The notes: generated by a model from the sequence alone, not told the origin. Counted from the stretch's first letter, positions 43,795 through 58,778 are shown. The stretch: DNA of 64,000 nt from Aporrectodea caliginosa (GCA_020284085.1 JACEVL010000415.1:3625954-3689953), one strand, 5' to 3'. Program-made: numbers and translations.

Positions 43795-46700
43795 CTTTAT
43801 AATTATATCAACCAAAAGCATATCAATCAGTCTAAACAAACCTCAAGTGCTCAAAAGATCACAGAACGTTATTGTGAAACTGATTTTGTTGAACTACCGT
43901 AAAAGTAATGAGCAGGCAAGTTCTGGACAAGCCCAAGCGTGCCTGGATAATTGGCGTCTGTCGCATACGTTTCACTTAAAGATAGGTTTAGTTATGAGTC
44001 AGAAAGTTGTGTTTACTTGTCCGGGCGCGTCTCAGTCCAAGCACCGACTAGATAAAGCTACGCTTTATCTAGTCTGTGGTCCAAGGGCGATCGCATATCT
44101 CTTCCCCAAACAAGTTGGTAGCCTATGGGTTAGTGTGGCCCAAACTTACACGGGGAAATAATTTTTGTTGAAACATGCTGCTCCACAAGGCTGCCCTTGT
44201 TCCACTTGACAAGAAGACTATGTGGTGAAAAAATTGAAGAGATCTGAGCATGTTTAGAGGTCGCGCCATTTTGACACTTTTTGTAGAAATCGCAAAAACC
44301 GCATGCTTGGGTTTTGGAACTTGGTTCCATTGTCGATTTACTCTTTTTATCACAACAAATTAATGAGAAGTCCAATTTAGATGAACTTTTTACTGTTTAT
44401 TTATCTCGATGAGAGCTATATTTTGATTAAAATATAAATACTAAATTCAGGGTCGTTCAAGGTCATTTCAAGGTCATAAGAAACAAAATCTAACAAAAAT
44501 CGAAGAAAAATGATCAGATCTCAGCCAATAATTGTTGAAATTGGTTAATTCTGTCGCGTAACTAAGGATGAGTCACAGACACAATACCTGCTGCAACTTG
44601 CCTCCAGTCATCACACAATGATTTCTTTTCCGACAAGAGCAAAATGAAATAATCGCGGTTTTCGCGTTTTCCGGCACTTCAATGACGGTTATTTATGCAG
44701 ACTGGAAAACTACTTTCATAGTAAAAAATTATATTGCGTTACAAATTATTTGCATTTAATGCACTCTGACTAAGCAGTAACACTGCGATATATATTTTTA
44801 TTAGGCTGTTCAACGTTCAAAATAGTAACTACCTTGCTATTCAAAATGATACATGTCTTTTTACGCTTCATACTATATAATGTAAAAGTGTGCAAAAGGC
44901 GCGACCTCTAAACATAGTTCAATCTGTCCAAATTTTTGCATACAGGGTTATCTTTTCATGTGTAACAAGGGCAGCCTTGTGGAGCTAAACATTTCCAACT
45001 TTTGTTATTTTGGGCCACCGTACTATGGGTGTTCCTGGTGGTTCTGGGGTAGCGGTACGGGCCTAAAGATGCTTAATAGCATGGAATCAGACTTGGTTTG
45101 ATTAGCTTGATATCTCGAAAGCGTTTAACATCCTTTACCGAAACCAATATGCTGTCTGCTATTGATGAGATCTTGCCTGATTTCTCGCCTTTCCTCCAAT
45201 CCGCCATACATGTACATGTAGGTCTATGTCTTGCGGAGACCACTTAATAATAATAACAATATCTTTTCTTTAATGAAGCGCCTGACAAACGCACTGCGCT
45301 GTACATTTACATGTTATGAAAATTAAACAATTCACAAGAACACAAATTACAGAAGACATAAATCTTAACTGCTAACAATACAGACAGCCTGCAATACACG
45401 GCGCTAATAGCAGCCTACAAAGCATGTCCACCCTACGGGACTCGAACTCGGTACCTCTCTATGCCAGTGTGTTATCCAATGCGCTATCGGACTATCTCCT
45501 CCCACTGTAGGCCTACTTACTTTTTTGTGTATTCACCGAAGGTCGGTTCTTCTCCGTTGCGAAAGGTTCGTCTGTTGCCTCGGGTCAACTCCTTCGCTTG
45601 AACTGATCAGAAAAATAAATTGAAGCATCTTTAAAACAACGCCAGTTCCCTCTATCACGTGAATAGCATCTAACGTCAGCCGATCTTGAAGCTGATCTAC
45701 AGGGCGGGCCATTAAAATATCACTGGATGGGATAAACTGTTGGCAACCGAGGCGGACACATAGAATATAACGGTTATCAATAAATTACTTGCATTTCGAA
45801 AAGAAAAATATATTAATTAAATAAATCATTCAGATTGAATGCGATGTTCTCATTTTAATGGCCCACACTGTAGGCCAGTGCTTACCAAAGTCGTGGTCCG
45901 CGGACCGCTGCCGGTCCGCAAGCCCTCAGTTGCCAGTCCGCAAAGTGAGTCAAGAAACTAGTCAAATTGTCTCGGAATGAAGAAATTGCTATTATATTTT
46001 TAAAAGTCATAGCAAAAGCAACTTATTAGGCCAGCATTTAAAGGGCAATTAAGTCATAGAATTGACGAAACAAGCATTTTAATCAATTTTAAAACATATT
46101 TCAGAAATTATTTTAGGTGGTCAAGAAAGAGAAATAGGTAATAAATTCGGCATCGGTCCTCCTGCATTGGGAAAATTTCTGCCGGTCCGTGACACTGTAA
46201 AGTTAATTCCTGCCGGTCCGTGACACTGAAAAGTTTGGGAAGCACTGCTGTAGGCTACGTAAAGTATTTAAGAAGATCCTATGCAAAGACGCATTACTAA
46301 TCTCCGTATATGGAATGATCATAATTGATCTACGGTTTGAGTACCAACTAATCACCAATCAACAGGCTAGACAACCAGCCAACCAACCATGCATTTAATC
46401 AACCAGTCAACTAATCGCTCAACAAATCAGTCAGTCAATTAATCAATCAATCGATTAATCAGCCGATCGATCGCCATATTGATCATTGTCAAAGCTACCA
46501 AGAAAGCTCTGCAACCCTCTCTGTATGTGCCTGTGCGTCCACTTGTCGTTGATGTGTCTGTGTGTGCGTGTGTGTGTGTGTGTGCGTGCGTGTGTGTGTG
46601 TGACTGTGTGTGTGCGTGCGTGCGTGTGTGTGTGTCTGTGTGTCTGTCTGTGCTGTGGTTACCATGGTACTTGTCTGAGAGGCTGAGTTTGTAGATGATG

Positions 46701-46843
46701 CCGACGACGAGGCAGACGAGAAGAAGCGCGATGCACGTCATCAGACCAGCGAACCATCCAGCCGAACTGATCGCCTCTGCCCTCTGCTGAGCTGTAAGGC
46801 AACCATCGTCACTATCAACCACATTGTCATCGTCTTTTCTTCG

Positions 46844-46933
<90 letters not shown>

Positions 46934-49900
46934 ACATCAAGCATCATCATTGTCATTGTCATCATCATCATCAGCGACCTATAGTTGTCGCCATTATCGA
47001 TCTTGTATTCGTCGTAGTAGTAGTTACCATAATCATCATCGTCGTCTATACATAAGCTTATGCATATAATTATGTGCATAGAATTTTGGAAAAAACCTGT
47101 TATTTTTATGGTTGTATTCGCCACTTAATTGAACGTTGAGCAAAAGTGAAAGGAAATTGCGAGGTCATTGCTTTGGAGTCAAACGGTGAACTTAGAATTT
47201 TCAAACTACATAATTCTGTACAGTGTAGACCCTATAATTATTTATAGATGAAGTTATGTTAATATACATAATAAATTTTATATAATTATATATATATAGA
47301 CAGACAGAGACAGACACAGAGACAGAGACAGCGACAGAGAGGTGCGGTTCACCTGTGATAGTTCCGACGAGGATTCCTTTGACCTGTGACCTCGTTTCGT
47401 GTTCAAGGTCCGAAACAGCGACGATGCGGAGTTCGTAGGTGGATCCAGAATCCAGTTCAGAGACGTTCAGCCAACTGTTCTCCTCTTCGACGTCACTACT
47501 CTCCCAATCGTCGTTCGTTCCTGACAACATCCAAACAACGCAACAGTCACAAACTTCACCCATAGATCAGAGTCTTATTGTCTGACAGAAACACTAGTAG
47601 CACAGAACCAGCAGCATATAAAACAGCAAGCATATATGTAGTGTGCATAGGCCTATATATTTGCATAACTATACCTTACCTGAGAAGACGATCGTAATTA
47701 CATATCCCGCATTCTGTATAAGAGCAAAGTCCCATTAACAATATTTATGGTGCCCCTTTAGTAGCCCCGAACCATGTTATTTGTAGTCGTAGAAGTTGCG
47801 TCTGTGCCAGCTCCTAAGTTTCAATAAAAGACTATTGTATTGTATTGTATGAATGCATGCATACATACATACGAAAGAACATGTTGAATTTCCAAAATTT
47901 AATGAATAACAACTTATAGACTCGTTTCATATAGACAAGAAACAATCGTTGCAAAGAGACGTCATCGCAAGAAGATGACGTCATCGCAAGAAGGCTATGT
48001 TTATTATAATATACGTCATCAGTATTATCAGGAGCCTATTGTTGTTATGCGCAAATTGTGTAACGCGTCTTAATAAGCACAGCTGCTGCGTCTATAGGCA
48101 ATTTCGTGCATAGCCTTAGTGTAACTACAAGTAGTAAAAAATCCAGTGACTATATAAGTAAGTTAAACTAATTATAGCTGTAACTATTATATGCATGTAT
48201 ATACATAAATTCGGTAGGAGTGATGAAATAGTATTAGTCACATAGTAGAAGCAGCAATAGTGGTTGGAAGGTTTTGTTGAATAACTTACCTGAAAGTCGA
48301 TATTCGACGTAGAACCGATTGCCAGGGTTCGAAGCCTGGCTTTTGGCTGATCTCAGCCACGAAACATTGACGAATGAATCTCCAGCGATCAGTCGATCAA
48401 TCACCGGTTCATCTGGATCTACAGCACAGGGATCGATAACCCTAAACACTAATCGAATCTCTCTCTGATGATGTACCATATACAGTACGACATTATGTAT
48501 ACATAAGACTTTTATGCAAGACTTAAAACTTCAAGACCAAAACAAGACCAAGAAGTTGAGTTCTAAGACCAAGACAGTTGGATACCAAGACCAAGACCAC
48601 GGAGACACGAGGTCCATGACAGTTCAAGACAGTGTTAACCGCATATTTTCGAAAGTGATGGGAATCCAAAATGGACCCAAATCTCGAAAACAAGTTTTCT
48701 CTACTAGGGACAAGTCAGCCAATCTTCCGAATAGTATAAAGATTCAAGAAATTAAATACTTCAGGCATGTCAGAAATCTTCTAAACGATTTTAAAATTTT
48801 AATAAATTTACGACATGACTCACCTGGAGAAACTAGATGTTGTTCAATCACTTCGTCTATTGTGGTTTTACACCAGCGGCAAAGTGCAAAGCCATTTCTT
48901 TTGTTCGTCCATGACTTCAAATCGCATGAATGCTGACTATTTGGGGTTTAAAATGATTGTTCTACTTTACAAAATCGAAATAAATTACAAATACTCTTTT
49001 GTTCGATCCTGCTTTTCCGTCGTAAGGTCGATGAGTTTATCTGTAAGAGGCGCTATACAAATCTGTCATTACATTGCATTACATTATGTGGGTAGGGTCT
49101 AAAGTAATGGAATGAATGGTCTTATTCCCCCCAAATATTGCACCGTGCTGCAGAATTGATTTCTGAGCCGATGACCCATCGATCTATTGATATCTGTTGA
49201 TCCTGCTGTGCATCCTCTTCTGACTCACTTGATAGGTTTAGCGTTCTGTCCTCAATGACTGTGACGTCACCCTTTCCAGCGGAAGTGGCAGCCCAGATGT
49301 AGACGATGTACCTGGTCCTGTCCATTAGTCCATTCAACTTGTACCACGTAGGACGGGAGCCCGACATGGTCGCATCCACCTGGCGACTGATGGCTGGAGG
49401 AGCTGGAAATAAAATAATCATAGGCAAGTCCCGCAAGGGAGACTAAGATATTCAGTGGCGTATAATTGCAAACTCTTGAGGCAGTTATTATTCATTACGA
49501 GGTTTTATATAGCGCCCCTTCAATACCATCTAATCAGGAGCGCTCCCGACCTAGCCCCCAACGATGGGTCCTGCTGGCAGGTTTTGGTTGCCAAGTGAAA
49601 ATGAGAATTCTTTGATAATTCGGTAAAGATTTTGTTACCTGATGAAATAATATTTCGTTGTGCTCTGAAATAAAAATCTAATTGCCTGCTACGTTAGATC
49701 AGCGTTTAAATAGACCCCTCGCTGACTTAGGCTTCAAAATAAAGAAATAATTAAGCGAGCAGGCGATAAAAAGCGAGCGAGCTATAAGGCAGTTGACAAG
49801 AGAGTGTTACTCAGTGACCTTGTCTATAGGCGACGGTGTAGGTGATGATGATTCCGTTCGGTTCATCTGGTTCATTCCACTCCAGTATAAGATGATGCGA

Positions 49901-52900
49901 TCCTCGCTCCGAGACTCTCACGGACACCACTTCACCAGGAGCTGTCCAATACAGACAATACTAATGTGTATCATGCATGTATCTGAACCCCATTTATATA
50001 GCACATTTCACCAGAGACGCCAGAGCACGATTAGTTAAATTGCCAATCGATTAGAATTAGAATGAGCTGTTTAGAAAGGCACTGAACACAGGCGAATTTA
50101 ACAGGCTATCAGCTATCTTCTACTTTTTCGCTCTCGCACTTGGTCATGATGGTCGCATGTTTCTGTAGCGTGTCATTTTTGATCAATTACTTGCTCACAG
50201 GCGCATTTTATTCGATAATTTTCGTTCGTTCGGATTTCTGATGTGGCCTAGTGCAGTTTTCATGTAATGTAATGTAATGTAACAAGACATTTATATAGCG
50301 CCACTTAAGAGTCTCACAGAAGCGCTCAACACGTGGCCATCAAACAGCTGAAAAGTGCGTCTTTAAGAGTCGAGAGAAAACCATGTAACCACATGCAGCA
50401 TTAGTGGCACGCACAGATGGCGGAAGAGTATTCCAGATCCGTGGCGCCGCAATCGAGAAGTCCCGACGAGCACGGGTGGTGGTTCGAAACGAAGGTACAA
50501 TCAAGTCATTTCGCGAGGCAGACCGGAGTGCCCGCCGACCAGTTTGAGTGCCAACTGGAAGGCACAGTTCAGCAATGTAGTCCGGAGTTATAGGCGCCTC
50601 TTCTTCCTCTCTACGTGTATCAAGAACTCTAAACATCGTGTCTATAGCTCTAATCAACTGCTAAACAATGGCGTTGTTGAATGTTTTCAGCTTGAGGGCA
50701 AGACCATCAGACCCCAGACTGGAGGCTTTTCCTGGCTTTGAACTGGGGCATTTGATCCCAAACTCATATCAGACTCGTGCTCCGCGTTCGTCATCTGAGG
50801 ACTAGCAATATTTGCTGCACATCAGTGCCTTTGCCCACAACATTTACGATCTCATCCACCGTATTCCGGCTAACTTTAACGCCCCCCTCCGGAATTTGAA
50901 TTTAGACGACGACTAAGTTATACTAGTTTTAATATTGGTAATACATGTAGTCTAAGCGCTACTGTTAGACTGTTAGTAGCACGATAACATAGTATTAGTA
51001 TGAACATCATTATGATATCAGAAAGCAATGAGCTACGTCCAAGAAAATTCCAGGTCATAGGCGTACATACGTAATTTTGGACTCTTTAAAACGGAAACAC
51101 TGCCTATAGGAGTATTTATACTGGTAAATTTGACCCAGTCAATTGTCACAATTTTGCGCTTCTCAAAGAGTTGACCTGACATGACCTTATCCAATCTGTT
51201 GATTCGTTACCCCGATGTAATGGTGCTTACCACCTTCCGGAGTTTCGAAGGTGATGGTGCTGCTGAGGTTCCCCATCCTGCCTCCATTCATCACTAGGAC
51301 CCCGGCCGTGATGTTGGAGTAGGGCCAGAGTCTCTCTGTCCGTCCGCTCACAACAGTCGCCCCTATCCGACGGGACTTGACCATCGATCCGTGACCAGAC
51401 TCCGTCACGGTGAGCACTGGACACGGATACCATCTGTTGATGATGACGTCTTCCGTCCGATAACCATCACTCGACGACGACGCAGTTAACCAGAACCGAA
51501 TCTGATTTAAAGAGGCAGGTACAAGTGAAGATGCATGAGGCAAACGAACGACGTCTTTCTTCTAAACTGAGACCATTGCACATTTACATGTAGTCTATAC
51601 TCAATGTGTGTCGATTTGAAATTTTGTTACTTCTGAACTTTCTATAATGAATCGGTTTGTTTATAGCCTAGGTTAAAACTACTGCATGATCATTATTTTT
51701 ATCATTATTGCCATCATCATTGTCGTTGCGGTTATTATTATTGCTATTGTTGCTATCATCATCGCTGTCGTCGTCATCATCATCATAATCAACAACAGCA
51801 ACAAATCGGTATTGGCATCGGAGTGACTAACCCCATACTGACTAAGCACGATTGCTAGACTAAAAGTGCTAGAAAGATCAACACATACGGTGTCTTAAAT
51901 GAAAGTGAGAGAAGAAAACATGAGAAATGTTCGAAAGGAATCATCTAGGATGCAAGTGTTGTGACAGCAAGACGTATTTAAAAGATGCGAAGAGAACCAG
52001 TCTGCCATTGTTTGAGGACGTGGATGTGTAACTGCATGGGATGAACCCCAAAAGAAAACCTTCGAATCAAATATCCAACGAAGAAAACCCTGTCACCTGA
52101 TATCCGACGAAGAAACCGAGAACTTTCTGCGGACTCATGTCGACCGGTTGCCATAGAAACTCGACGCTGGTGCTCGTCAGAGTCTGCGCATTTAACCGGA
52201 AGTTCTTCGGCGCTTCTGTCGGATCTGCAAGAGTCTATTCATTCATTTCAGATATTTATATAGCGCCTTCTGGATATCTACTCCGGAGGCGCTCCCTGAC
52301 TACAGCGCGGACACTGAATCGGAGTTTCAGAAGGCATGAGCTATTCATTCATTCATTTGGCGAGGAGGACAAAGTAGTTTACAGCTAATAATTGATGAGG
52401 GAGAGGTGCTCGATAGTTATGGTAAGGAGGACAAAAGTAGTTTACAGTTAATAATTGATGAGGGAGAGGTGCTCGATAGTCTAGTAGTCAGTGAGCTGGA
52501 CTCAACATAGGTAGGCGCTCATATTCTCGCCAGGGCAGAAAGGGGAAATGAGACTTCTGCTCTGCTTGTGCTCCTTCAAGAACTCGACAACAAACTGTGC
52601 ACGCTGTTAGTGGGAAGATTAGACTGCAATTGATAGAAGTGTGTTTCCGTCATCATATGCCAACGCTAAGAAACTAAGTAGCTAACACTTCATACTCGTG
52701 ACTGCATAAGGGACTATTCTTCTAATAATTACTATTGTTAACGCTTGAAGATCAACTTTCCTACATGGCAAAAATAAGACTTTCAGATAATTTATTTTTG
52801 TCTTTAGTATGTAATAAAATGCAAAGTAATTTAACGACAAATTCACTTAAGGACGACACAATCAAGGCTGCGACAGTTGTGCACTTGCATAGCATCAGCC

Positions 52901-54159
52901 TCAACATTTCTCTTAAGTTAGCTATTAGCATACTTACTAACGATTAGAAAATTGAGGCGAAACTCCCATGTTGTATAGAGGAAGTAATCAATGCTCACTT
53001 AGGCCTAGGCTATTATGAACCCTATAATGTCATCAAAAAATTAGATCACCAGTAAGGAGTATAATTTCTCACAGTCCTGTCCGGAGTAGCCGATCTTCTT
53101 TTCGAGGAAGATCTCTGGTGCTGGTCCCTCGTCGTTGATGGCCTGGACGTAGATGACATAGTTCTTGAAAGGTTCTTGGTCCTCGACGACCAGTTCCTTC
53201 TTTCGCCAGTCGTGGATGACGTAGGTTGTCTCTCTCACACCAGGTGGAGCATCGCGTCGCTTGTAGCTGACCTTGTAGTGGAATCCAGGAGCATTCAACT
53301 CACTACGATCCATCGCCTGCATGTGCAACCGAATCAAAATCAATTATGCTAAAGACCTGGACGATTTGTCAAAGCAGGTTTTTCGGGTTCTATGCTCTAT
53401 AGACCTTACACAGGTTATGGTATAAATTAAGCGCGTTGTGTTAAGCTAAGGGTCACATGAACACCGTAACACCAATAGGGCCTATATGCCTACATGAACT
53501 TCAATGTATGTATGTATGTATGCACGCATGCATTTATGCATATAGGGCATTGTAGGCCTATATGTGTACAGTATGTACGAATATGTGTACATGTATATGC
53601 TACGAATGTATGTATGTATGTATCCAACTATATAAATTATGTGTATGTGTTTATGTATGCGTGTATCTATACATTTGCATAGGCCTATATGTACGCTACA
53701 TGCATGCACGTATGCATATGTATGTGTAATTTCTGCATGCATGTATATTATAATGTATGTGTGTAAGTTATGTATCAATAAACTTGACATAGTTAATATA
53801 GCGCCTTCAGGTGCAGACGTTGCCAGGGCTGCGGAAAGGGATTGTCGGAGGGGTGGTACAAACAGTCGGGGTGAACTGACTGCGATCGCTTCGGCCGAGG
53901 GAATTGCGTGAGACGACGTGGAAAGTGTAGTTCATCCATGGATGGAGAGTCATCTGGGAAGAATGCAAATTTATTATCACAAGAACAAATGATTTTAAAA
54001 TGTTCTTTCGCCATCATCGTCGTCGTCGTTGGAGAAGCACTATGGAAATGCAATTGTTCAGGAAAGCACACGATACAATGATCGTCAAAATCAGCACCCA
54101 TAAATATATACACAAATATATACACACACATACACATACATACATACATACATACATAC

Positions 54160-54190
<31 letters not shown>

Positions 54191-57100
54191 CATACATACA
54201 TACATACATACATACATACATACATAGACAGTGTTAGACACCTACATATTAAATTTTGAGTTCTTGATATCAGCCTAGGACACAATAGGGCAGGTTTAAG
54301 TGAATCTTGGTATCGTAGAAGATATAAAGACCTTGATGAGGTATTTGTGTCCTGGGGTTTTAGGGCCTTCGTGGAAAGCTCCTTCGGGGTCATCGGAGTT
54401 GTTGTAGTAAACCATGTAGTCGATGATGGGATCGTTGTTGTTTCTGCTCGGTTGCCAGGCAACCTCAGCCGCTGTAGCCGTGCAGCTGATGAGACGAACA
54501 TCGGTCGGAGCATCCGGTCGGTCTGTTGTACGGAACAGAACCACAGCGCATCAGATACAATATTACTACTCATCAATATTATTATGCATTAAAGATTTGG
54601 CGAAGGCATTCTTGTTGGTAAGGCACCCCTATCTCGAGTGTTCGCGTTACGACGCCATATCAGTTATCAGAACAATACTAACAACAACAATAATGCTGAC
54701 AATATTAACAATACTAGACCTACAAACAATAATAATAACAACGAAAATAATAGCAATACTGCTACTACTGCTGCTGCTGCTATTTCTGCTGCTGCTAGGC
54801 CTACTACTTCATTGATTTTGGTGCGCTAAATACGTCCTTACAGGACCACATTGGACACTACAACGCCTCTGTAGAAGCTCAATATAATGTTATTTGAGTA
54901 TACTGGTTTATAAAAAAATTAAATAAGACTGAATCTATGTTTCGAATCACTATTTTCTTTTGGTCGTGGATACAGTCACGCCCGACGTGATCCTAATACC
55001 TGGGACTAGAATCACGCCCGCTACGCTATTGGTCAATGCATGTCACATGATTTTGTGCACTTGAAAAGAGCCAAGCGATACACAATCCCGAATGCGGTAG
55101 AAGATTGTTCACAATGTTTTCTAATGACGAAACTAACCCTAACGCTGACCCTAACCGACCCTCACAGTGCCTAACCTTACTCTAACCGACCCTCACGACG
55201 CATAATTTGACTATAACCGACCCTAACGACGCATAGCCTGACCCTAACCGACCCTCAAGATGTCCCCCATTTAAAATTCCAAGGGAAGTATTTAAAGCAA
55301 GTTCACGTGACATGCTTTGGCCAATAACGCGACGGGCGTGAATGTAGTAGGCCTACTGGGGTTCCGCTAACGCCCGGGGCGTGAGAGGATCCACTACGTT
55401 TTCTTTTAATTGTTTCGATATATTTCATGTATCAACCAAAACAAACTTGCAAGAAGCTACGATTTTACATATATATACATCCATTATAGCCATACAATAT
55501 GTACAATTGTACATCCATTATATACATTCCTTATATATACATCCATATCCACGAAGAGGTAAGAGAATGGTACTAACCTTTGTGGGGCGCGGTGGTGTAG
55601 AGGTATGTTCGGTGCCTTGCAGCCGGAGGGTTGCAGGTTCGAATCAAAGGGGTATATTTGGTGCCTTGCAGCCGGAGGGTTGCGGGTTCGAATCTACCTC
55701 AAGCCGCCGCGTAGGGACCCTGGGCAAGTCCTTCACTCGCAATTGCTCATGTGCTTCGGCGTGAAACTCAGATTCAGTGTCCGCGCTGTAGTCGGGAGCG
55801 CCTCTGAGTAGAAATCTTGAAGGGGCGCTATATAAATATCTGAAATGAATGAATGAATGAACCTCTGACGGTTAACTCCACCGTGTGGCTATCGGAGTCC
55901 AGTCCGTTCGTGGCCAGGCAGGTGTACTGCCCACTGTCGATCTTCAGCTGGACATTATGAATGGTCAGTCGATTGTTTCGAACGGTCACTCTTCCTTTGA
56001 CGCTGGTCTCAATTTCTGTTCCATTTCTCAGCCACTGGATCTTCAGATTATTTCTCTCATCTTCGTCTGTTTCGGCTCCGCATGAAAACGTTGCATTGGT
56101 CAACACATTGACCGTCAAACTGTCCGGAAGGACTGTAATAACGGTTCTCCCTGAAACACAATATAATGCCTTAGGTAGGCCCTATAGTTGATGGCATTTG
56201 GGCTGCGCTGTCATCCTACATCACTATCAATCAATCAGTGGCGTAACTAGGGGTTCGTGCGCCCGGGGGCAAGAATTTCCTGAAAATTTTCTTTCTCAGT
56301 TCCGCCAAAATTTCTGATGACTTTTTTTTTGCTTTTCCGTCTGTTTTCAACTTGTCAAATCTCATTTGCGCCCCCCGCCAGCGCGCCCCTCGACTCGCGT
56401 ACAAAAGTTACTCTTTTTACTATTTTTCAATTTTTTACCTGATTTCTTTCACAACAAAAAACACATTATCAGACCTAATTTTGCGCCCCCCTGTCCTGCG
56501 CCCGGGGCGGCTGCCCCTCCCCACTGCAATCAATCAAGTTTCGTTTATTCAGAACACCAGGCTGACAGAAAGCAGCTTGTTAGTTGTAGATTTATATAAT
56601 TATGTGTTAATTTGTATGTCACCTTGTCCTATCTGGGTATCATTTAATTTAGTTTTATTTAGAATGATTTTGAACAGGGAGGTTTATGAGAATATGCTTT
56701 TGTATACTGTCATTAAACATTCTATTGTAAGCGCAGTAAGAAATTAAGAAGTACATTACGTTGAGCCGTCAATTGATGCTTGTGCTTTAAATATGGACAC
56801 TTCCGAAGTCAATATTTAGGGCTAAAACCTTCAGAGAATAGAATTACACAAATTCTACACCTAGGTCGGAAGCACACCGAAATTATTTTTACAAAATTAC
56901 TCATTAATTTCTGCAACCTTTATATCAAATCTATCCGGAATAAGTTCCTCTCCTCAAAATTGCACTCAACGAAATTTGGCTCCAACCATTCGACTCAATT
57001 TCTTCCATTTCGAACATATAACTTTATCAATCCTTTGCTCTTCTAAATGAATCTCGGCTGAATAGACTTAATTGTTGGAAGAGTTGCCTTTCTCATAACG

Positions 57101-58732
57101 CCTGTTTCTCTTCACCTATTCCAACTCCTAAGTTATTTTTAAAGCCCTAATACTACACTAAACTCCGGTAGGTGGCGCATTTCTAGACTACGATCTCACC
57201 TGTGATGTCCTAAGTATTCTGATAACGGCGCTATAGAAGTCATTAGAATAAATTGATGGAACAATCCTTACTTCTGACGATTAGTCGACCTGAAGTCACT
57301 TCGATACCGAATTTGTTTTCCGCCAGACATTGAAACATTCCGTCATCACGTAGAGTAGCATTCTGAAAAACAAACACAACCAGTTTTTTTAGAACCAGTT
57401 ATCCAGATACCAAATGATTATTGCATTTGAACATATTTAAGTCCTATCTAATTTGAAGACAGTCTTCATAAAGTTTACACAAAAGTCTACAGGAAGTATG
57501 TATGTATGTATGTATGAGCACTTGTTATAGCGCCCTTCAAGATTTCTACTCAGAGGCGCTCCCAACTACAGCGCGGACACTGAATCGGAGTTTCACGCCG
57601 AAGCGCATGACCAATTGTGAGTGAAGGACTTGCCCAGGGTCCCTACGCGACGGCTTGAGGTGGATTCGAACCAGCAACCCTCGGGCTGCAAGGCACCGAA
57701 CATACCCCTACACCACCGCGCCCCACGGAAGGTCTTGGTGTTCCGGAAGGTGTTGATGGTCAGTTAAATCCGCTATGCAAGTCTGGCCAAGAGTCAGAAG
57801 AGCATAGAAACCCAAAGAAGGGCTGCGTTGTATACAAAAGCATTGCAAGTGAACGCCAGATAACTTATATAAATTCGTTTATTGAGAAAACTAGTTGTCA
57901 AACCGCAACTAGTTACATGTAGTGAAATCTAAGGAATTTAAAGTGTTGATTTCTATCAAATATTTGGGTGCCATGGGTTGTTAGCACCTACGATTAACAG
58001 TGCACGTAGAGTTCACTGGATGAATGGCGGGAGTTCAGCAGGGAATGTCACTGGCTGACTGGCTGGCGACTGGCCTCGCCTGTCCAACTCTATGACCAAA
58101 GGAATAACTGGTTCATTGAATGAACTTATTATGTACAGCTGCAGGGAAGCTATAAGAGTTACCTTTATGACTAAGTCTCCGTTTGAGTTCACTGTGATTC
58201 GTCCGCTGGTCTTCGTTGCGTCTTCAACCAATCTCGGAGGAATTCCTCTTTTCCAGGAGACGGAAGGTCTTGGTGTTCCGGAAGCAGTACAGCTCAAGGT
58301 CACGCTCTGACCTTCAGCGATCTTAGCGACAGCTGGCGGCGTCTCGATGAAACTCGGCGCTTCAGCTGACAACAGATAAGAGAGGGTGAACAATGTTGAT
58401 GACGAAAATGACACCAGTGACGACAGTATGATGATAATTACGATGAGGATGACTACGATGATTATGATGACAACGACAAAGACAATGACAATAATGATAG
58501 TGACGACGATACTGATCAGAGCGGTACTAATAATAACCTCCGTTTATTATTTCAAACTGACGCACCGCAGTATGATTACAATATCATTCGTACCCGTAGT
58601 ATGAACGGATGATCACAAGTTACTACAGGAGTCGACTGTTTGGCAGCCATGCAAGGCGCCCATCATGTCCTACTGCTCATTTTATCAACGCCATCTGGCG
58701 AATGAAAGGCTGATGACCTTTAGATGATGATA

Positions 58733-58778
<46 letters not shown>

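Noticed and set aside
46824..47124. Poly-His and poly-Asp reading frames
   Set aside because: Produced by the (CAT)n microsatellite in an L1-family intron.
56780..57046. Plus-strand frame MCFKYGHFRSQYLG...
   Set aside because: No recognisable domain; lies in an L1-family intron beside repeats. Kept only as a possible retroelement remnant.
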